Source: Selaginella tamariscina (Eukaryota; Streptophyta; Lycopodiopsida; Selaginellales; Selaginellaceae). From it: DNA of 64,000 nt. Below the pieces are notes generated by a model. The model was not told where the DNA came from. It saw nothing but the letters and a program-made list of their open reading frames with translations, and did no database searches. A program made the translations under genes and the position numbers. This document shows positions 10,581 to 23,600 of this stretch, piece after piece; position 1 is the first letter of the stretch, and each line of letters opens with the position of its first letter. Location of the stretch: contig PUQB01000131.1 of NCBI GenBank assembly GCA_003024785.1, positions 452,501-516,500 of the forward strand. The letters run 5' to 3'.

Positions 10581-10735
10581 GACCCTAAGTCAACTAGGGT
10601 TATCCCTCAAGGGTTTTGGGGGCAGACACTCTAGGGAGACTTAGGCTAAACCCTAAGTCAACTAGGGTTATCCCTCAAGGGTTCTGGGGGTGACATTCTA
10701 TGGAGACTTAGGCTAAACCCTAAGTCTCTTGTCCA
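10581..10735. repeat. Internal tandem repeat of family Y
   Basis: Two units of roughly 80 bp, each with CCCTAAGTCAACTAGGGTTA followed by TCCCTCAAGGGTT and GGGAGACTTAGGCT. The same block occurs at about 28370-28500; the copy at 30.6 kb has only one unit, so the number varies between copies. Confidence 0.75.
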
Positions 10736-10860
10736 CTTGGGCATTAGAGTCTAACCCTAGGGGTCGTTGGGGTTGTTCTGGGAAACTAGTGTTGCTCTGA
10801 CGCCAAATGGCAACCTAGCAGCCACGTGTTGGCCATTTGGGTTAAAACTCTGACAGTGGG

Positions 10861-11370
10861 CAAGGTTTCATTAGGGAGAGGGAGGTTGTCTGGCAAGTCA
10901 AATATCATAAAATTTATACATTTGCCTATTTTACCACAAATCTTTTTAACCCATGTACCAAGCCTTTAATAGTTATCCAAAATCTTGTGGCAATGGTATA
11001 TATTGACCATTCCAATGTAATCACTATGAATGATGTCGATCTCAGGGAAGGTGTTTGGATGTGTGTCCAACTACAAACAAAATTTAATATGAAGGTTAAT
11101 AAGAATGTGCGGTTTGTAATGAATGATAAAATAGGATTGCATTCATGGTGTTCGTTAGCAAACCCTATGAAAGGAAGATGCAAGAGTAAATTTTAGAGAA
11201 AATTTACATATCTAAACTCCAAATACACATTAATTACAAATCTAGACCTTGAAGTTTGCATATTTACAAGAATAGACCCATGAAGTTTGAGTAATTACAA
11301 AAATGTTTTTGAAAGGGAAAAATCAATTTCTTTCATGAAACGACCATTTCATTACAGTCGTTGCAATCAG
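10861..11370. other. Unassigned sequence between the Y solo LTR and the MULE remnant
   Basis: A short plus-strand frame at 10987-11196 (DHSNVITMNDVDLREGVW and onwards) is protein-like but matches no family I recognise. It could be part of a DNA transposon related to the adjacent MULE remnant. No other feature is visible. Confidence 0.35.
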
Positions 11371-11375
11371 GTTGG

Positions 11376-12860
11376 TCATAATTCATGTACATATCGACAA
11401 GCTATTTGAGGTTTCACTCTACCAATATCCTCCATACGCACCCGCTTCTTTTTGGGACGACCTGGTGGTCGATGAGTTCTTGGAGGCAACATGTCATCGA
11501 TGGCAAGACCTTCCAAATCCATCGAAAAAATGATGCCAGCATATGATGAACAATATCTCTCCAACAAATAGCATGGATGGGCATATGCTTGCATCAACAA
11601 GTTCCAAAACAAAAGCGACATGTGAAAAGGAATACCTTATTTCTGCCATCCAAAACAAGAACATGTTCTCTCCTCAAGGTTGACAGCCAGAACGTGCTTG
11701 CTGGTGTGGATCTCAAAAATTTGAGAATTTGCTGGTTGTACAATAAAAAGCGCCCATGAGTACATGATTCATTTAGTTGCTTCTCAGTTGTGTCTACTAG
11801 AGGAGTTGATAGACCATGATCTTGAACAGAATCCCATGCTTTAGCACCTTCACTTCTCCGCTCAAAAAACCAACTCATAAGCTTCATCTGAATCACCTCC
11901 AACATGTTCGATATTGGTAGCTCTCTTACATCAAGTAGCCACAAATTCAGCGACTCAGCAATGTTGGACGTTAGGTGACCAAATCTCTCATCTTCAAAAT
12001 AAGCTGTTGCCTAATGCTTCTTGTCTACACTCAATAGCAGCTAGGTTTGCTGCCCTAGTGTTCTTTGCACAGATCTTAGTCAACATGACTTCAAAATCCA
12101 TTGAAGAAATAGCTCGTGCAACCTTCCAAAAAAATTGATGAGCTCCAAACTTTTGAACTCCTTGCAAAAGTTCTCGGCTAAATGCCTCATGCAAAATCTG
12201 TGATGTACATCACCATATACTGCCTCAACAGCCTCAAGAACTCCTTTCTGTCTATCATCGCAGGGTTATGCTTCACCATCTGAACAGGAGGTTCCCCACT
12301 TGCCTTTGTTGGCGTTGGTATAATTTCTGTCTATTTGACAAAATGTGAATCTCCTCTAATCATTGAGTGCTGTTTTCAGCTCTTGCAAAAACCACATCCA
12401 ATTGGAATCATTCTTAACATCAACGACACCAAAAGCCACAGGAAACAAACATCCTTTTGCATCTACTTCGGTGGTAGTCAATAGACAACCAAGATAGCAA
12501 CCCTTGAGATGAGTCTCGTCCAAGTCAAGGAATAGCCTACAATGCCAAACACCTGCTAAAGAAGCTCCATAAGCCACAAACAAATGCTTAAAGCTCTTGT
12601 TCTCCTCACTTTGCAAAGAAACCTTGATTCGTGGTCTTCACCATTGCATAATACTCTTGACTTCAAAGCTAGTTCTTCAACCAACGTTTCCTGAACTTTT
12701 CTGCAATCGAAGAGGATGAAGCCTCCTTGTTCCCTAAACTCCTAGATCCACTACATGCATGCCCACTGGAGAAGGTTTTGATGGAGCACATTGATCCACT
12801 TTCCAAAACAGAAGCGTGCAATCTCCAAGGACATACATCGGTTCAGCATCGTACTATATA
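11376..12860 (-). pseudogene. MULE (MuDR-type) transposase remnant
   Basis: Scattered minus-strand frames give the order of a Mutator-like transposase: the DDE-region block LFLDLDETHLKGCYLGCLLT with FPVAFGVVDVKNDSNWMWFL (12616-12356), a middle block (SRELLQGVQKFGAHQFFWKV, 12194-11994), the LPISNMLEVIQMKLMSWFFE block (11944-11800), a SWIM-like zinc-finger region (GIPFHMSLLFW, with the expected Cys and His already changed) and the characteristic C-terminal PPRTHRPPGRPKKKRVRMED (11480-11430). Many stops and frameshifts show it is long dead. Terminal inverted repeats were not found. Confidence 0.8.
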
Positions 12861-13436
12861 TTGCCTCTTGTTTGACGAAATGACAAGTAGCTCGTAATGG
12901 CCTTTAGTTCCTTCCCTTTTTCCATCCTCAAGCGATTCAAACATGTCTCTAATTGCAAGCACCATTTTCTATTACACCCTAATCACAATTACTTACCCTA
13001 AGCCAAAATTAATCCTAAACGATTCTTTTTTGAAAGGTGAAAAACTTTTTTTGTAATTAGTCAAACTTCATGTATGCAAACTGAATAATTTAAGAATACT
13101 TGAGATTTGAAAAGTTTTTCCTTACCTTTCTTCTCTTGTGAAATTGTAGAAATTTGCAGCTACATGTACATTCTGAGGTACAAGGCTTGATTAGATAACA
13201 TGTATAAGATATTGTAAATAAAGAGTTTAAGCTTAGCAAAGATTTCTGTGGTGCTTCATGTATTCTTGAACTTTTGATGGTTGAATCTTGTTGATTAGCA
13301 GGAGATATTCCAAACAATTGTGGCACCTAATCGAGATCTTTATGCTTACTACTATGTTTTGATGAATGGTACTTTTGATAAATGTTATTTTCAATGTCAA
13401 AGATTTTACTTGGTGCCACAAAGGTAGCTTGCCAGG
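12861..13436. other. Spacer without recognisable genes
   Basis: Short composition-driven frames only (for example 13090-13442, minus). I see no domain, repeat or RNA gene. Confidence 0.5.
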
Positions 13437-14348
13437 TGTCAACCCTGGAATCCCCTCTCTGAAAACTCCATGGAATCTAGTAAAGTAACCCGTATTAGAA
13501 ACCCAACCCCTAGGAACTTAAACCCCTAACTGACCAAGTCCACAAACGAGACTCACCTTATGAATCAGGATATGCAGACTAGCCAAGTTATAGGTGTCGT
13601 TTCTAGCTTGGCGTGGTTGAGGCGGCTGGAGCAAGGCCTCAACCACTAGTTCTGCGGAATGTGGACTCGGGCAATGCCTTTGAGTTTGCGAGCAGGTTTT
13701 CGGCCCAAGGAATTTGACTAACTCCTTAGAAATAACGTACCCCTGTCACAAAGACGAGATCCTGCCAACGATAAGGATAGTCTATCCCAAAGGGGAATGT
13801 ACCCCTGTCGTGTGGAAGTTTGGGCGGCACAAACAGAGGGTTGCGCCTTGACGACACAAGCTTAGCTTACACCGATAGGAGGTTAACAACTCTCTTTTGA
13901 ACCCAAGAAGCCTCACTACATATACTCTATCTTATTTATGTGACGGAGCCCTCCCCCTGTTTTCCTACATGAGTAAGTGGGTTGGCACGGAAATGCCAGC
14001 CCTTAGATAAAAGAGATGCCTAGCCTAACCTAACCCTAAACCTAGGGGGGTATTAGGGCGTGGGGTTAGGGCTACCCAGGGTTAGATCAACCCTAGGGGT
14101 GTTATTTTGACAAGCTATACTTTGCGAAAAACCCTAATTTGGAACATCAAAACGGGGGAGAGTTTTTTAAATGGAAGTGCTAGCTTTGCCTTGCAAATAC
14201 CTAACGACACCCGGCCGAACCATCACTAGATACCCAAGTGCACTATGCAAGCCTGTTTTTTCTACATCTAGGGTTCGTCATATAATCCAGTAGGTAACAA
14301 CAATTAAACCCCAAAATAAATAGTCAAGTCATAGTAAAAACTATGACA
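13437..14348 (+). mobile_element. Divergent or truncated family Y LTR
   Basis: The right part matches the other Y copies: the CTTATTTATGTGACGGAGCC block, the AACCATCACTAGATACCCAAG block and the terminal hairpin GTCATAGT-AAAA-ACTATGAC ending in CA at 14348. The left boundary is set at TGTCAACC (13437), but homology is weak before about 13600 and the flanks do not show a target duplication, so this end is uncertain. Confidence 0.65.
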
Positions 14349-17300
14349 CTCAAACTCCCCGACTAGTTTCTTGCTTTGTAGTTTTAAGTACCAAGGGCAA
14401 TGGATTAGTTCTTCCAAGGAGTGTGCCTTGAAGCCTTGAGGATACATTTTATAACTATTGTGTTTTGAGAAGAGCATCCTTGAAATGTCCTTTTTAATAT
14501 TCATAAAGTATTGGACTGATTCAAATGTGTCTGCAGTGACATATCTGCAAGTGGCTTGAATTTTTGAAGGGTAAGGAGCTGGAGCTTTTCAAAGGAACAA
14601 CATTCTTTCTAAGCATTCTAGTACGTAAAAATAGAAAGTGACACCTTGTGAATCTTCATAGGCGAGCTTGCCTTGGGCAATCAATTTTTGGAGAATCTTC
14701 TCCCTTTCATCCATAGTCTGTTGATAATAGACATGGACAACAAGGTATCTATCCATTTTTGCGTTGACTTTTTTCTCATTGTTAAACAACCAATCTTTCA
14801 GTTGTTTAAGTGCGAGAGCTTTATGTTCATAAGTAAGTTTGGATTTGGCAATATTGTATATAGCAAAGTGATTTGTTTTTTTACCTCCAATAATTTCTTC
14901 TATTTATCTTCATATAAGCGCAGATGTTTGGTCATGAATGTTTGCCTTCCTGCATTTAATTTTGGTTGTGAAGACAAAACAATTAAGAATATGTGTGACT
15001 TTACCTTGATCAAGATGCCCAAAATGAAGTCAAATGAAATTTAACCCCAAGGGGTTATCTCTAGGTTTTGCTTCTGAAACTTTAACTCAAGGACATTATA
15101 AACTTCCAGTGGGTATGTTTTTTTAATGTTTTGCATGGTCATGCTTTCCAAATGTCTTATTTGCTCCACATCCTACAAAGGAGTTCTGACTTGGATAACA
15201 AATTGGCTCAACTTAATAAAAACCACAATGTGAGTAAATATGTATGAATATACTTAGATATTTACTGGTTTATCTTTATGTAGACCATATGTAACTTTTT
15301 AGATTCTCTCTAAGTACAAGCCTTGATAATCACTATCAAAACCTAGATGTGTGTGTGCAAATCATGTCTCAAGTGGTCCTCAATGGCCTTCATAATCGCA
15401 GTACAATGATGATTAATGTCTATAACATGAAAAGCCTTTATAACCATAAATTTCTTAGATATCAGTAACTGTCATTCTTATCTTGAACGGACATATTAGA
15501 AACATGTTGGTTTCACCCAACCCATTTTGAAGGAACACAAAGTACATATGGGAATTCACAATTGTGGTTGACCTTACAAAATTTATAATTTGTAGTCTAC
15601 ATAAAGAGATGTATTCCACCATCTATGACTTAGTGTACCTCATATCTTTTAGCTCATTGATGGTTTAGTATTTGGCTTGTAACACCGTTCTCCTAACTCT
15701 GTCCTTGACCTATCTATATGTGAAGTGCCTTTGCTAGTTAGATTTATATGTTGGTTGTCATGTTGATGATTGGTATTGCCATTAGGTTCCTTTGAAGGTG
15801 GGGAGGAGCCTTCAATAGTTTGGTTTTGTGCTGGTTAATTCATTAATGAATTTGTAATTCATTATTTAATTCAAATTTAGAGTTTAATTTAAGTATTTTA
15901 TTTAAGAAAATATATATAAAAGGGGTTTATTTTTATTGCTTACAATGAAAATACCATGTATAGTATTACATCCTTACGTATTTTTCATACACATATATAT
16001 GCATATGCTACATATCTTTTTATTAAATTATATATGTATTACATTATATTTTCTGCCTCTACATCCACAAAGCTCTCCTCTTGTTTTCTTTGTCCTGGTT
16101 ATTTTATATACACTTATTAATGTATTTAATTTAAAAATAATTTAATCTTAACATTTTATATATTTTTTATTAATTAAAATGTTAATTTTCATACATATAT
16201 AAAGGAAATGTATCTACATACATACATTTATATACACATGGACATAATCATCTCTATGCATTACGTTTACAAATTATATTTGTTTTTACTAACTTATACA
16301 TGTATTTATGCACGTGTTGTGTTTTTATCATTGCTTTAATCCTTCAAATCTTCTCGCTGACACCTTGTTTTTATTATTAATTATGTTTTAAATGTACTCT
16401 TAACACGCAGATCGAATAGAATCTACCTTGCCATCTTGTATATAAAATTCCTGATTCAATTTATCGTTTAAACAAAAAAATCTTAATATTTTGATTATAT
16501 AAGTATAGCATATGTTTTTATTTGATTAAACTACTAAACAAGTGCATATATACATAATAAGCTCCTTGACCTAGTTTGAATTATATATAAAATATATTTT
16601 TTATTTGTATATATTATACATTTATACCTATTTTAACTTTATATGACTATTTCTTAAACAAATTGTGTGTGTGTGTGTGTGGGTGGGTGCGTATGTAAAT
16701 TTATATTATATTAACTTATGGTTGGTATGCCACGATGCATGCATATGTTTAAAATTGGTGTATACAAAATTGTGTTAGCCTTTGTGGCTCTCAACATAAA
16801 TGTTACAGGTTTAGGTCCTGTTAACAAATTAGTGGTCTGGTGGTACTTCCAATGCTTTTAAAATTGTTATACAGGCTTATGTTTTAAAGGTTGTTATATA
16901 GGCTTAGTAGGTGCTATACATGGGCTGGTTTTAGTTTATTCTTCTTTGTTCCCATAAAAGTCTTATAGCCTTAGTAGGTGGTTGGTTTTTGTTTATTCTT
17001 CTCTATTCCCATATAAGTCCAATTGGTTTGATGGACAACCACATTTCCCCCTTTTCTGTGTGGGCTCCCTCTGCTTAGTTTTTTCACTTTCTAGATCTTC
17101 CTCCCCCATTGTCTTTCGTTGAGGAACGCACTGTTAATGCATTCCTCCATTAGAAGGACCTGACCATAGTTCACAACTAACAAAGGATTGCTAGAAACTT
17201 GGTATTGACTCTTTCTGAATGTTGGAAACTTATTATTGACTCTTTCTGACCATTGGAAACTTGGTATTGACTCTTTTGACTCGTTTATTAAATGAGCAAT

Positions 17301-18060
17301 AACCTTTTGTAGTTTCTGATTGAGTGCATCATTCAACATGGGTGAAAAACTTAGTAAAAGATAAGGTGGGTTTTGTAGATTAGGATAAGCGGCTATGTTG
17401 TCAATTTTGTTAGTTTTACTATGACAATTGAGTTTGCATGGCAGTTTATTTTTTTATTTTTTGTTTTGCTACTACTAGTGCTGGTTCATGTGGGTTAGAT
17501 GCTTGCTAGTGCTACTGTGGCATGTTTGTGTGGGGTGTGTGTCAGATGATCCATTTATTGGCTTGGCTCTTGTGGGTTGTTTGCGTTTTTGGTAGCACAA
17601 GTGGTGATATAGGTTTTGTAGGGGTGTTGGTTAGTGTGGGTTAGGCACTTCGTAGTGCTTTGTGGAGGAAGGACTTGTGGGCTTCTTGGGGTTGTGTATA
17701 ATGTTGGTTGGTGATAACTTTCACATGTTTTCACCTTCTTAAAGAATCTTTGGAGTTAAATCAATATTCTTGGGATATGCTATTGGGAATGTACTAATAG
17801 AATATGTTACTTTATGTAGCGTGTTTCTATAGTATATAGAGAGTCTCCCAGAGGTTTATTTAGTGGCTATTATTGTATATATTGTTTCATCTAAGTTGTT
17901 TCTGTATGTGAACTATTTCATAATAGAGAAGACCGTTGAAGGTTTGAAGCATGACAAAACCAGGTATATGCAAACTTGAGTTTTAAGTGCAAAACTCTAA
18001 GGTATATGAAATATTCTTTAAATATTTTAGGGTATTTTATAGTTACATATAGAATATTTT
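14349..18060. other. AT-rich spacer
   Basis: No convincing gene. A minus-strand frame at 14789-14589 (DRYLVVHVYYQQTMDEREKI) is lysine/glutamate-rich but matches nothing I know. A (GT)n run lies at about 16665-16690 and a 31-bp tandem repeat at 17194-17281. Confidence 0.55.
17194..17281. repeat. 31-bp tandem repeat, about three units
   Basis: Three units beginning GAAACTTGGTATTGACTC or a close variant follow one another with a period of about 31 bp. Confidence 0.8.
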
Positions 18061-18066
18061 GTTTTC

Positions 18067-18900
18067 TCGTACTTTAATTCAATTATGGTTTGAAATGGAT
18101 TAATGGATCGAGGTATATATTTGGTATGATGATGTGTAGAGATACTTATGTATACTTGTATATAGATTAGTATTATACATCAATGCATGTACATTTAGTA
18201 TACAGGTGGGTGGTTACGTCCAAGACAGGGAAAAGATGGATTTGGCTGCTGCAAAGAGGTAAAGCTATATAATATAAGTGTGTATGTGTGTGTGTGGAAC
18301 AAATCATACAATCAGTACGCACATATCACAACAGCAAATAATATATGCTAGAGTATACAGACATACATACAAATGTGTTCTGAGAATTGAATGGTAACAC
18401 ACTGACACTGTTTCTATTACCAGTTTCTCTATAAGACTACCGTACAGGGACGCCGTGTGTCATGTGACACAATGTTGTCTGCATAGGCAAAGGAGATATT
18501 CAAGAATATGCTTATTTGTGATGATATCAGCATCTTTGCAAAGTCTTTGATGACCAAGCAAGCCAATGAGATGCTTGAGAAGATTCCTAAGTGGAACCTT
18601 GTATGTTGGAACTCACTTATGATAGGTACTTATATATTTATTACTTGTGATGAGTTTTTAGTTATATTGTGCATGTGCCCTATGCGGGTGTATGTTTCTA
18701 TATTATATGCTCTTGTGTGTGTGTGCTTACAACAAGTTTATAACAGGGATATGCTCAGTGTGGGCATGTAGAGGAGGCACGGTGGCTACTTGACAGGTTG
18801 CCTGAGAGAGACATTGCAGCATTTTCCAACATGTTACGGACGTATGCACATAGCAGTTAGTACAACGAGGTCTTGGAGCTCTTCAGAGTAATGGATGTGT
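18067..18900 (+). pseudogene. PPR-gene paralogue fragment, broken
   Basis: Exon-like blocks on the plus strand: 18087-18125 resembles the last visible exon of the PPR gene at the window start (NGLMD context) but with a stop; 18207-18262 reads GGYVQDREKMDLAAAK; 18487-18624 reads AKEIFKNMLICDDISIFAKS and ends at a GT donor; 18749-18892 follows an AG acceptor and reads GYAQCGHVEEARWLLDRLPE, then SNMLRTYAHSS, an in-frame TAG (18858-18860) and YNEVLELFR. The 124-bp intervening sequence at 18625-18748 is GT-AG. Blocks of PPR type split by introns, with stops, indicate a decayed intron-containing relative rather than a processed copy. Confidence 0.7.
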
Positions 18901-19149
18901 GTGCGTGCGTGTGTTTGTTTTACATGTATCACAACATACTTGCAGGTATACATGTCTTTCTTAATACTCTTAAGTGCCTGTGCACACGCGGGACTCTTAA
19001 GCATATGCTGGGAATTATAAACTAAACAGCATATCCCCTTGCCCAAGAGCCTAATGCATTTGTATATAAATAATACTAATACAAGCTTCTCCTCTTCTAT
19101 TATATATATATATATCTTATAAATATGGTTGTGTACGTACTCCACTGAA

Positions 19150-19740
19150 TACCCTTAACTTGTGTTAATCGAGACGCGTCCCTACTCCACTCTAATTGAG
19201 ATGTGTCCCAACACTCCCCTTTGATAAATTTGCAAATACCCACGTCTCTCTCAGCTTACCATGTTGATCCAGCCCTAGGCTTTAGTGAGCACATCTGCTA
19301 CCATATCTTGTGTTCTCATGTGTATAAGTTCCACCTCACAATTCTCCATTCGCTCTCTAATGAAATAGTGGTGCATCTTTATGTGCTTGTTTCATGCATC
19401 AAGAACCTGGCTGGAAATCATGGTCAAACAAGCTACTAGTGACCTACATAATAGGAACCCTAATTCAAAAAATAACTTTCTTGCAACTGTAACTGCATTA
19501 TATTCTGCTTCACGTGTAGACAAGGCCACCTATGTTACTTCTTAGAACACCATGACACAACTTCCCCAAGGTACATATAGCACCACCTTGTTTGTGATCT
19601 CTATCATCCAAGTCTTCAGCCCAATTAGCATTAGCAAAGCCTTGGATACTTTGGTCCTCCCTCACATACCTTATCACTAAGTCTTTTGTCTCTTTTAGCA
19701 TACCAATGCTTAAGTCTATGATTTAACATTTACTCGCTCA
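19150..19740 (-). pseudogene. Ty1/copia RNase H fragment
   Basis: On the minus strand, IQGFANANWAEDLDDRDHKQ is the copia RNase H block (normally GYSDADWAGD..DR). Further downstream, MRTQDMVADVLTKA (about 19310-19270) is the usual end of copia Pol. Stops and frame changes lie between them. No LTRs were found around it. Confidence 0.75.
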
Positions 19741-20044
19741 CATTAGCAATATAAGCTAAAATATGGACTAGAATTTGCTAAATACATTAAGGCTTAGAGA
19801 ATTCGGAGTTTTGCACTGTTGGTGTATGGGCAATCCGTATAGGAATTTATTTAACAAACCTATTTAATATAGTATCTACAAATTCTCTTTCATGAAAATA
19901 TATAGTACGCTTAGATCTATTTCTTGATATTTGCAATTGTAAGTTTACCTAAATATGAAATTTTAAATCTACTTATAAGTTTATCTTTAATGTTTTGAAG
20001 AATATTCTCATTTATGTATATGAAATTAATATTATGCATATAGA

Positions 20045-20048
<4 letters not shown>

Positions 20049-20090
<42 letters not shown>

Positions 20091-20117
20091 ATATTATATA
20101 TATATATATATATATCC
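20049..20117. repeat. (CT)n/(TA)n compound microsatellite
   Basis: About 38 bp of CT repeats followed by CTAT and TA repeats. Confidence 0.9.
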
Positions 20118-20416
20118 CAATCTACATCTATTATAACAAATCTTACACTACTGAGAAACATGTGTATTGTATTATACCATATATGAGGTGATTGTTTAAG
20201 GCCGTATATACATTTATTTAACTTATAAACAAGATGCTCTTTTTTATTAATTTCAAAACCAGGTGGTTGTTACATGTACACTTCCTGTGTAAGTTAACTA
20301 TTAAAAATTGTATTCACATTCATCTAAGTCTAGCTTTGCTACAACTGCAAGTATAATTTAAATAAAAGTTAATTTTGCAATAGGAGAAAAAATGTATGTA
20401 TAATCAAATCTCTTTT

Positions 20417-20480
20417 TTAAGAAAAACCCTTTGCCACCAAAAAAGCTTTAAACATGTTGATACTTCCATCCTCACAGTAG
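20417..20480 (-). pseudogene. Possible copia RT N-terminal fragment
   Basis: The minus strand reads CEDGSINMFKAFLVAKGFS, close to the copia RT entry block (DGS..RYKARLVAKGF.Q). Only about 20 residues support this; it may belong with the RNase H fragment at 19.2-19.7 kb. Confidence 0.4.
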
Positions 20481-20643
20481 TTGGACCACTTCTCTCCTTT
20501 GGCAGCACCGTATTTGCCATTTATGCATCTCATCTCACATAGCAACGTGCCCCTTACAAACATGTGGTCCATTAAGTGCTTTGTGTAAAGTTTATGGCTC
20601 ATCTACAACATTAGTAAAATTATAAATAAGGAGTTGAAGGTAC

Positions 20644-23600
20644 TGATGGTTGACGGTGGTTTGACCACCATCAAACTGCCAGATGGAGCAAAGAGCAATG
20701 AGGATGGGGAAGGTACAATGGGTACTAACTGAAAGCAATGGTTGTCAGGCAGCACCGACAACGGCTAGATCCGATCGTCCAGATCAACTACCAAGATACT
20801 CAGGATATCACACATGAGGGAGGTACATTAAGACAATAGACCATAGGACCAGACTAGTAGGAAAGTGCCACCTGGGCCTATGACCTAGCACCAGTTGACC
20901 CACTATTGAAGGAGAAAGGCAAGTAGTGGGTCGAGGTCCTTCTAGTTCGTCTCTTCTTCATTGTATCTTGCTCTGACCTTCTTTGGGAAGGAGCCATCTT
21001 GTATCAAGGTAGGCCATGCATATAAATGGTCTCTTTTGTCTATTGTTGCCTTCTTGCCAGATCTCCCTTCTCCCTCTCCTCACCAACTTCCCCATCAGGT
21101 TGACAATAGCACCACCAGACACGAGCTCCACCCCACTTGTACACAGACCCTCGTGGCTTTTGATTAGAGGCTACCACAACACTTCCCTGTTTACCTTGAG
21201 GTAAAGGTCGGGCCCCCAGCTCGGACCCCCAGGGCTGGGCAACAGTGTCCTAGTGACCATCGAGGCTACATAAGTCACCCCACATCTGGCATATGGAGTC
21301 CTCGACGACCATTTGCGACGACCATGGAAGGATATTAATTATATGTGGATAGAGTTCACTGTAGCCGAGCAAAGTTATGGCCCAAAGGAGAGATTACAGA
21401 GCTAGGATTAACTTGTTTGAACAACTGGAGATCAATGAGTACTAGCTGGCCAGGAGGATGCATCGGGCTAACTAGGAGAGGCTAATGGAGGGCAAGGAGG
21501 TACCCGAATGCCACAATTGGCCCCAGTCTTGCATGTCCAAGGGCATGACATAAACACCACGTGGCCAAACCCTCGAGAAGTGGAAAACCCGGGAACAACA
21601 ATATGAGTCATCGCCTCTCCAATGATATGAGTCATCGCAACTTCATGTTCTCTAGTTCCATGTCATAAGCCATAGACAATGAAAAAAGGTATGAAAAACC
21701 CCTAGCACATCTTGACAAGACGGGTGAGACCGCCTAGTGATGGTCTATGATGTAGAGTGGGACGGATGATCAAACAATGGAAGCCCTCCACCCCTCTCGA
21801 CATAGGTGAAAGTGATGGCTATGATGAGCCCCCACACCAAAGAGCTGAACCCATATTTGATGAGTACCCCCGAGGGAGGAGACCTTGTGCAGAAGAACCC
21901 CAGGAAAGGGAATGCCTGCATTGGAGGCAGAAAACTTGAAGCAGCAACAATAGTGCAAGTAGTGATAGGGGATGAGAACTGGAAGTTTTGAGTGGCCAAC
22001 ACTACAAGGGAGACAAGGTAGTAAACCCAGGGCCGTCATCACCCAATAAGGCAAGGTAGGTGGGTTGTGGATGCCCAAAAAGAGGGGAGGAAGAGCCTCA
22101 TCTGAAAGGCCCCCACAGGGAGTGGTGCCGACAAAGAAACCTCTACACCAGGACTTCAACAAGTCGAATGATGCACCAGGCCAAGGTGAGTACCAGGATG
22201 GTGGCTCGAGGCTCTGAAAGGCCGGGCTACACAAGATGAGGTGTTGGTGGGGGGCCACATGGTGGTCACTCTGGGCAAGGGATGAGGGGATTACGTCCTA
22301 GGGCAAGGGAAATTTGCCTAGGTGAGCGAGACCATACCAACCATGCGAGGGGATTTTGCAAAGGCGTATGACATAGCTGCAACAACTACGAGACAAGGAG
22401 ATACCATCTCAGGGTGAGGAGAATCCACTTTGGTAACCACAACCGTTCTGACACCACGAGGGAATTTTGCAAAGTCACACGGTCCTGCCAAGTCACCTGT
22501 TGGGCGAGGGAATATCGTCCAATCGAGGTATGCCACACCACCAAAAATTTGGTCTCACAAAGAGGGCCTCTAATGGACAACCAGGAGGAGCCCATCCTCG
22601 TCACCAACCCTCAATAGAAGGGCGAGGCAAATGAAGGAGCTCGCTAGAAGACTGTGCAGAGGGCATTCCTAGACACTTTCTGGGGGGAGTGAGGAAGATA
22701 AGCTAGCTAACTTGAAGCAGAAAGCATGAAAGTCGGTCGACGAATACATGGTCTGCATGTTATGATACATCGCTTGGTTAAGGGATCCCCCTATCCACTT
22801 GACCAAGAAGATGTGGTATTAGAAGGGATTGCAACCGAAGATTTGGAAGTGGATCGGGCTGGATGAGGGCTTGATGATGACCAAATGTTTGACAAGTTAC
22901 TTAGGTATGCCAAGAAAGTAGAAAAGTGGGAAGCTGAGAGACGTCAAGAGAGAAAGACACATGACAAATCAGATGTTGAGGGGGCGAATGACACCATCAT
23001 AGACGAGGAGAACCTCTTGGATGCCCCAAAGCTCACCAAAAAGGAGCTATAGTCAGAAGCCAAAGAGCAAGTGCAACCACAACCAGAGGAGGCCCACAAG
23101 GAGGCAATGTGGAAGGAGGACCTAACTGCAACACTTGCCCAACTAGGATACACAACACATGAGTAACAGGCTACTGCATGTAGCTGCATTAGTGGTGGAA
23201 CGAAAGTCGGAGGAGGACATAGAGAGTTGAAGGAGCCAAGGGTGTAGGACTGATGGAAATGATTAACCCCACAGAAAGTTGCGGTCAAGAGAGTGCAACA
23301 AGAGGTCCAACTCCTAAGAGTAGCAGCCCTACCGGCCAAGGTATGACGACAAGGATAGGCGGCCAAAATGCCATTGAGATGATTTGTGCCCTATGTGGTG
23401 GGCAACACCCGCTCTACCGGTGCTCATGGATCTCGTTGATCAAGCCAATGCTGGAAGCACAAGCACCTAGCACCGCAAGGGTGGCAAACGGACAGGCTTT
23501 TGCTGGCTTGACACCAATAGTAATGGTGGTATTATTAGGATTGAGAACACAACATTGCAAGCTCACCTAGCAGAAGAGGTAAGGTGTCCATACGCTCGCA

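Larger units (their letters stand above)
2964..10855 (-). mobile_element. Family Y solo LTR (1.74 kb) split by element A
   Basis: Sequence from 2964-3549 joined to 9701-10855 makes a 1.74-kb unit bounded by TGTCA and TGACA, flanked by the 5-bp duplication GTGGG (2959-2963 and 10856-10860). It has no coding capacity and no internal domain, so it fits a solo LTR left by recombination. Other copies are at 13437-14348, 28205-30066 and 30447-31700 on the plus strand. On the element strand the far end is a hairpin: GTCATAGT, AAAA, ACTATGAC. The unit contains an internal tandem repeat of about 80 bp near 10581-10735, present twice here and in the 28.2-kb copy but once in the 30.4-kb copy. Classification as an LTR rests on the TG..CA ends and 5-bp target duplication; the parent element is not in the window. 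Confidence 0.75.

Noticed and set aside
10541-10735. CCCTAA/TTAGGG motifs in family Y taken as interstitial telomere repeats
   Set aside because: Motifs are scattered in a longer 80-bp repeat and not in tandem TTTAGGG arrays.
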